In this document: positions 6,335-6,442 of the stretch, in pieces | Position numbering within the stretch: position 1 is the stretch's first letter | Layout: each line of letters opens with the position of its first letter | Assembly: GCA_945957185.1 (NCBI GenBank) | Contig: CAMFKA010000125.1 | Coordinates: 1-6,442 of the forward strand | Direction: 5' to 3' | Length of the DNA stretch: 6,442 nt | DNA from: an uncultured Chlamydiaceae bacterium | Lineage (GTDB): Bacteria > Chlamydiota > Chlamydiia > Chlamydiales > Parachlamydiaceae | Program-made: the position numbers and the translations under genes | The notes under the pieces: model-generated | Seen by the model: the letters and a program-made list of their open reading frames with translations, nothing else | What the model was told of the DNA's origin: nothing | Database searches by the model: none

Positions 6335-6363
6335 AAGATACCTCTCCCTGGAGATTCTGTCCA
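6335..6363 (-). promoter_or_regulatory. sigma-70-type promoter candidate for the NylB-like gene
   Basis: Read on the minus strand, the -35 TGGACA (6363-6358, 5 of 6) is followed by a 17-bp spacer and the -10 TATCTT (6340-6335, 4 of 6). Transcription would start near 6328, just before the AAAAGG ribosome binding site, giving a very short leader. The -35 hexamer and spacer length are the same as for the channel gene. Confidence 0.4.
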
Positions 6364-6442
6364 GTAATAAGCAGGCTTCCGCAGAGATTTTTTTGGAGTT
6401 CTCTAATCGCGCACTTTGTCAAGCTTTTTAAAAGTTTTTTAA
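6364..6442. other. non-coding right edge, nothing recognised
   Basis: About 80 bases upstream of the NylB-like gene. It holds an isolated TTGACA on the minus strand (6422-6417) without a good -10, a T7 run on the plus strand (6388-6394) and an AT-rich end (6424-6442). I see no gene, RNA or clear hairpin. It may be the upstream control region of the minus-strand gene or the far end of a gene beyond the window. Confidence 0.4.

Noticed and set aside
6341..6352. TCTCCCTGGAGA inverted repeat as an operator or hairpin
   Set aside because: It is short, with only a 2-base centre, and falls by chance in the spacer of the promoter candidate; it is too weak to support as an operator without a known regulator.
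6370..6394. Plus-strand T7 run after GCAGGCTTCCGCAGAGA as a terminator
   Set aside because: No stable stem precedes the T run and no plus-strand gene ends nearby.
6394..6422. Perfect TTGACA (minus strand, 6422-6417) as a promoter for the NylB-like gene
   Set aside because: No -10-like hexamer occurs at 16-19 bp spacing (the bases there read ACTCCA); the TGGACA/TATCTT pair nearer the gene fits better.
6231..6422. 63-codon minus-strand ORF overlapping the start of the NylB-like gene
   Set aside because: It overlaps the better-supported gene in another frame, starts with a TTG that is part of the TTGACA, and has no recognisable features or SD.

Overview
This window looks like ordinary chromosome from a Gram-negative bacterium of moderate GC content. 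I infer, with moderate confidence only, an environmental member of the Chlamydiae. The reasons are the close pairing of rpmF with plsX, oligopeptide-type permeases of the YejB/YejE kind, and short intergenic spaces. The protein sequences diverge clearly from enterobacterial homologues, and no single marker fixes the phylum. I see no rRNA, tRNA, CRISPR array, insertion sequence or phage gene.

Left part (1-2484, + strand): the 3' three-quarters of a YejB-like ABC permease gene runs in from the left edge. Three bases later comes a YejE-like permease carrying an unusual insert of about 110 residues with two extra membrane segments. A small proline-rich, single-span membrane ORF follows, joined to yejE by an ATGA overlap and running 14 bases into the next gene. 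The two permeases would form the membrane channel of a peptide importer. Its binding protein and ATPase are not in the window.

Middle part (2423-5257, + strand): a YnaI/MscS-type mechanosensitive channel has its own good promoter candidate and a perfect Shine-Dalgarno (SD) sequence. It is followed by the compact group yceD (DUF177), rpmF (bL32) and plsX (phosphate acyltransferase), which links ribosome assembly with phospholipid synthesis. A promoter candidate precedes yceD. plsX starts with TTG and has a very strong GC hairpin 22 bases into its coding sequence.

Right part (5210-6442, - strand): a convergent gene overlaps the 3' end of plsX by 48 bp. It encodes an exported protein of the serine beta-lactamase/NylB fold in which the catalytic Ser and Lys of SxxK and the YSN loop are missing, so it is probably a pseudoenzyme. 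Its promoter candidate has the same -35 hexamer (TGGACA) and 17-bp spacer as that of the channel gene.

The most unusual items are the enlarged YejE, the catalytically degenerate NylB-like protein and the plsX hairpin. I found no wholly new multi-gene system.
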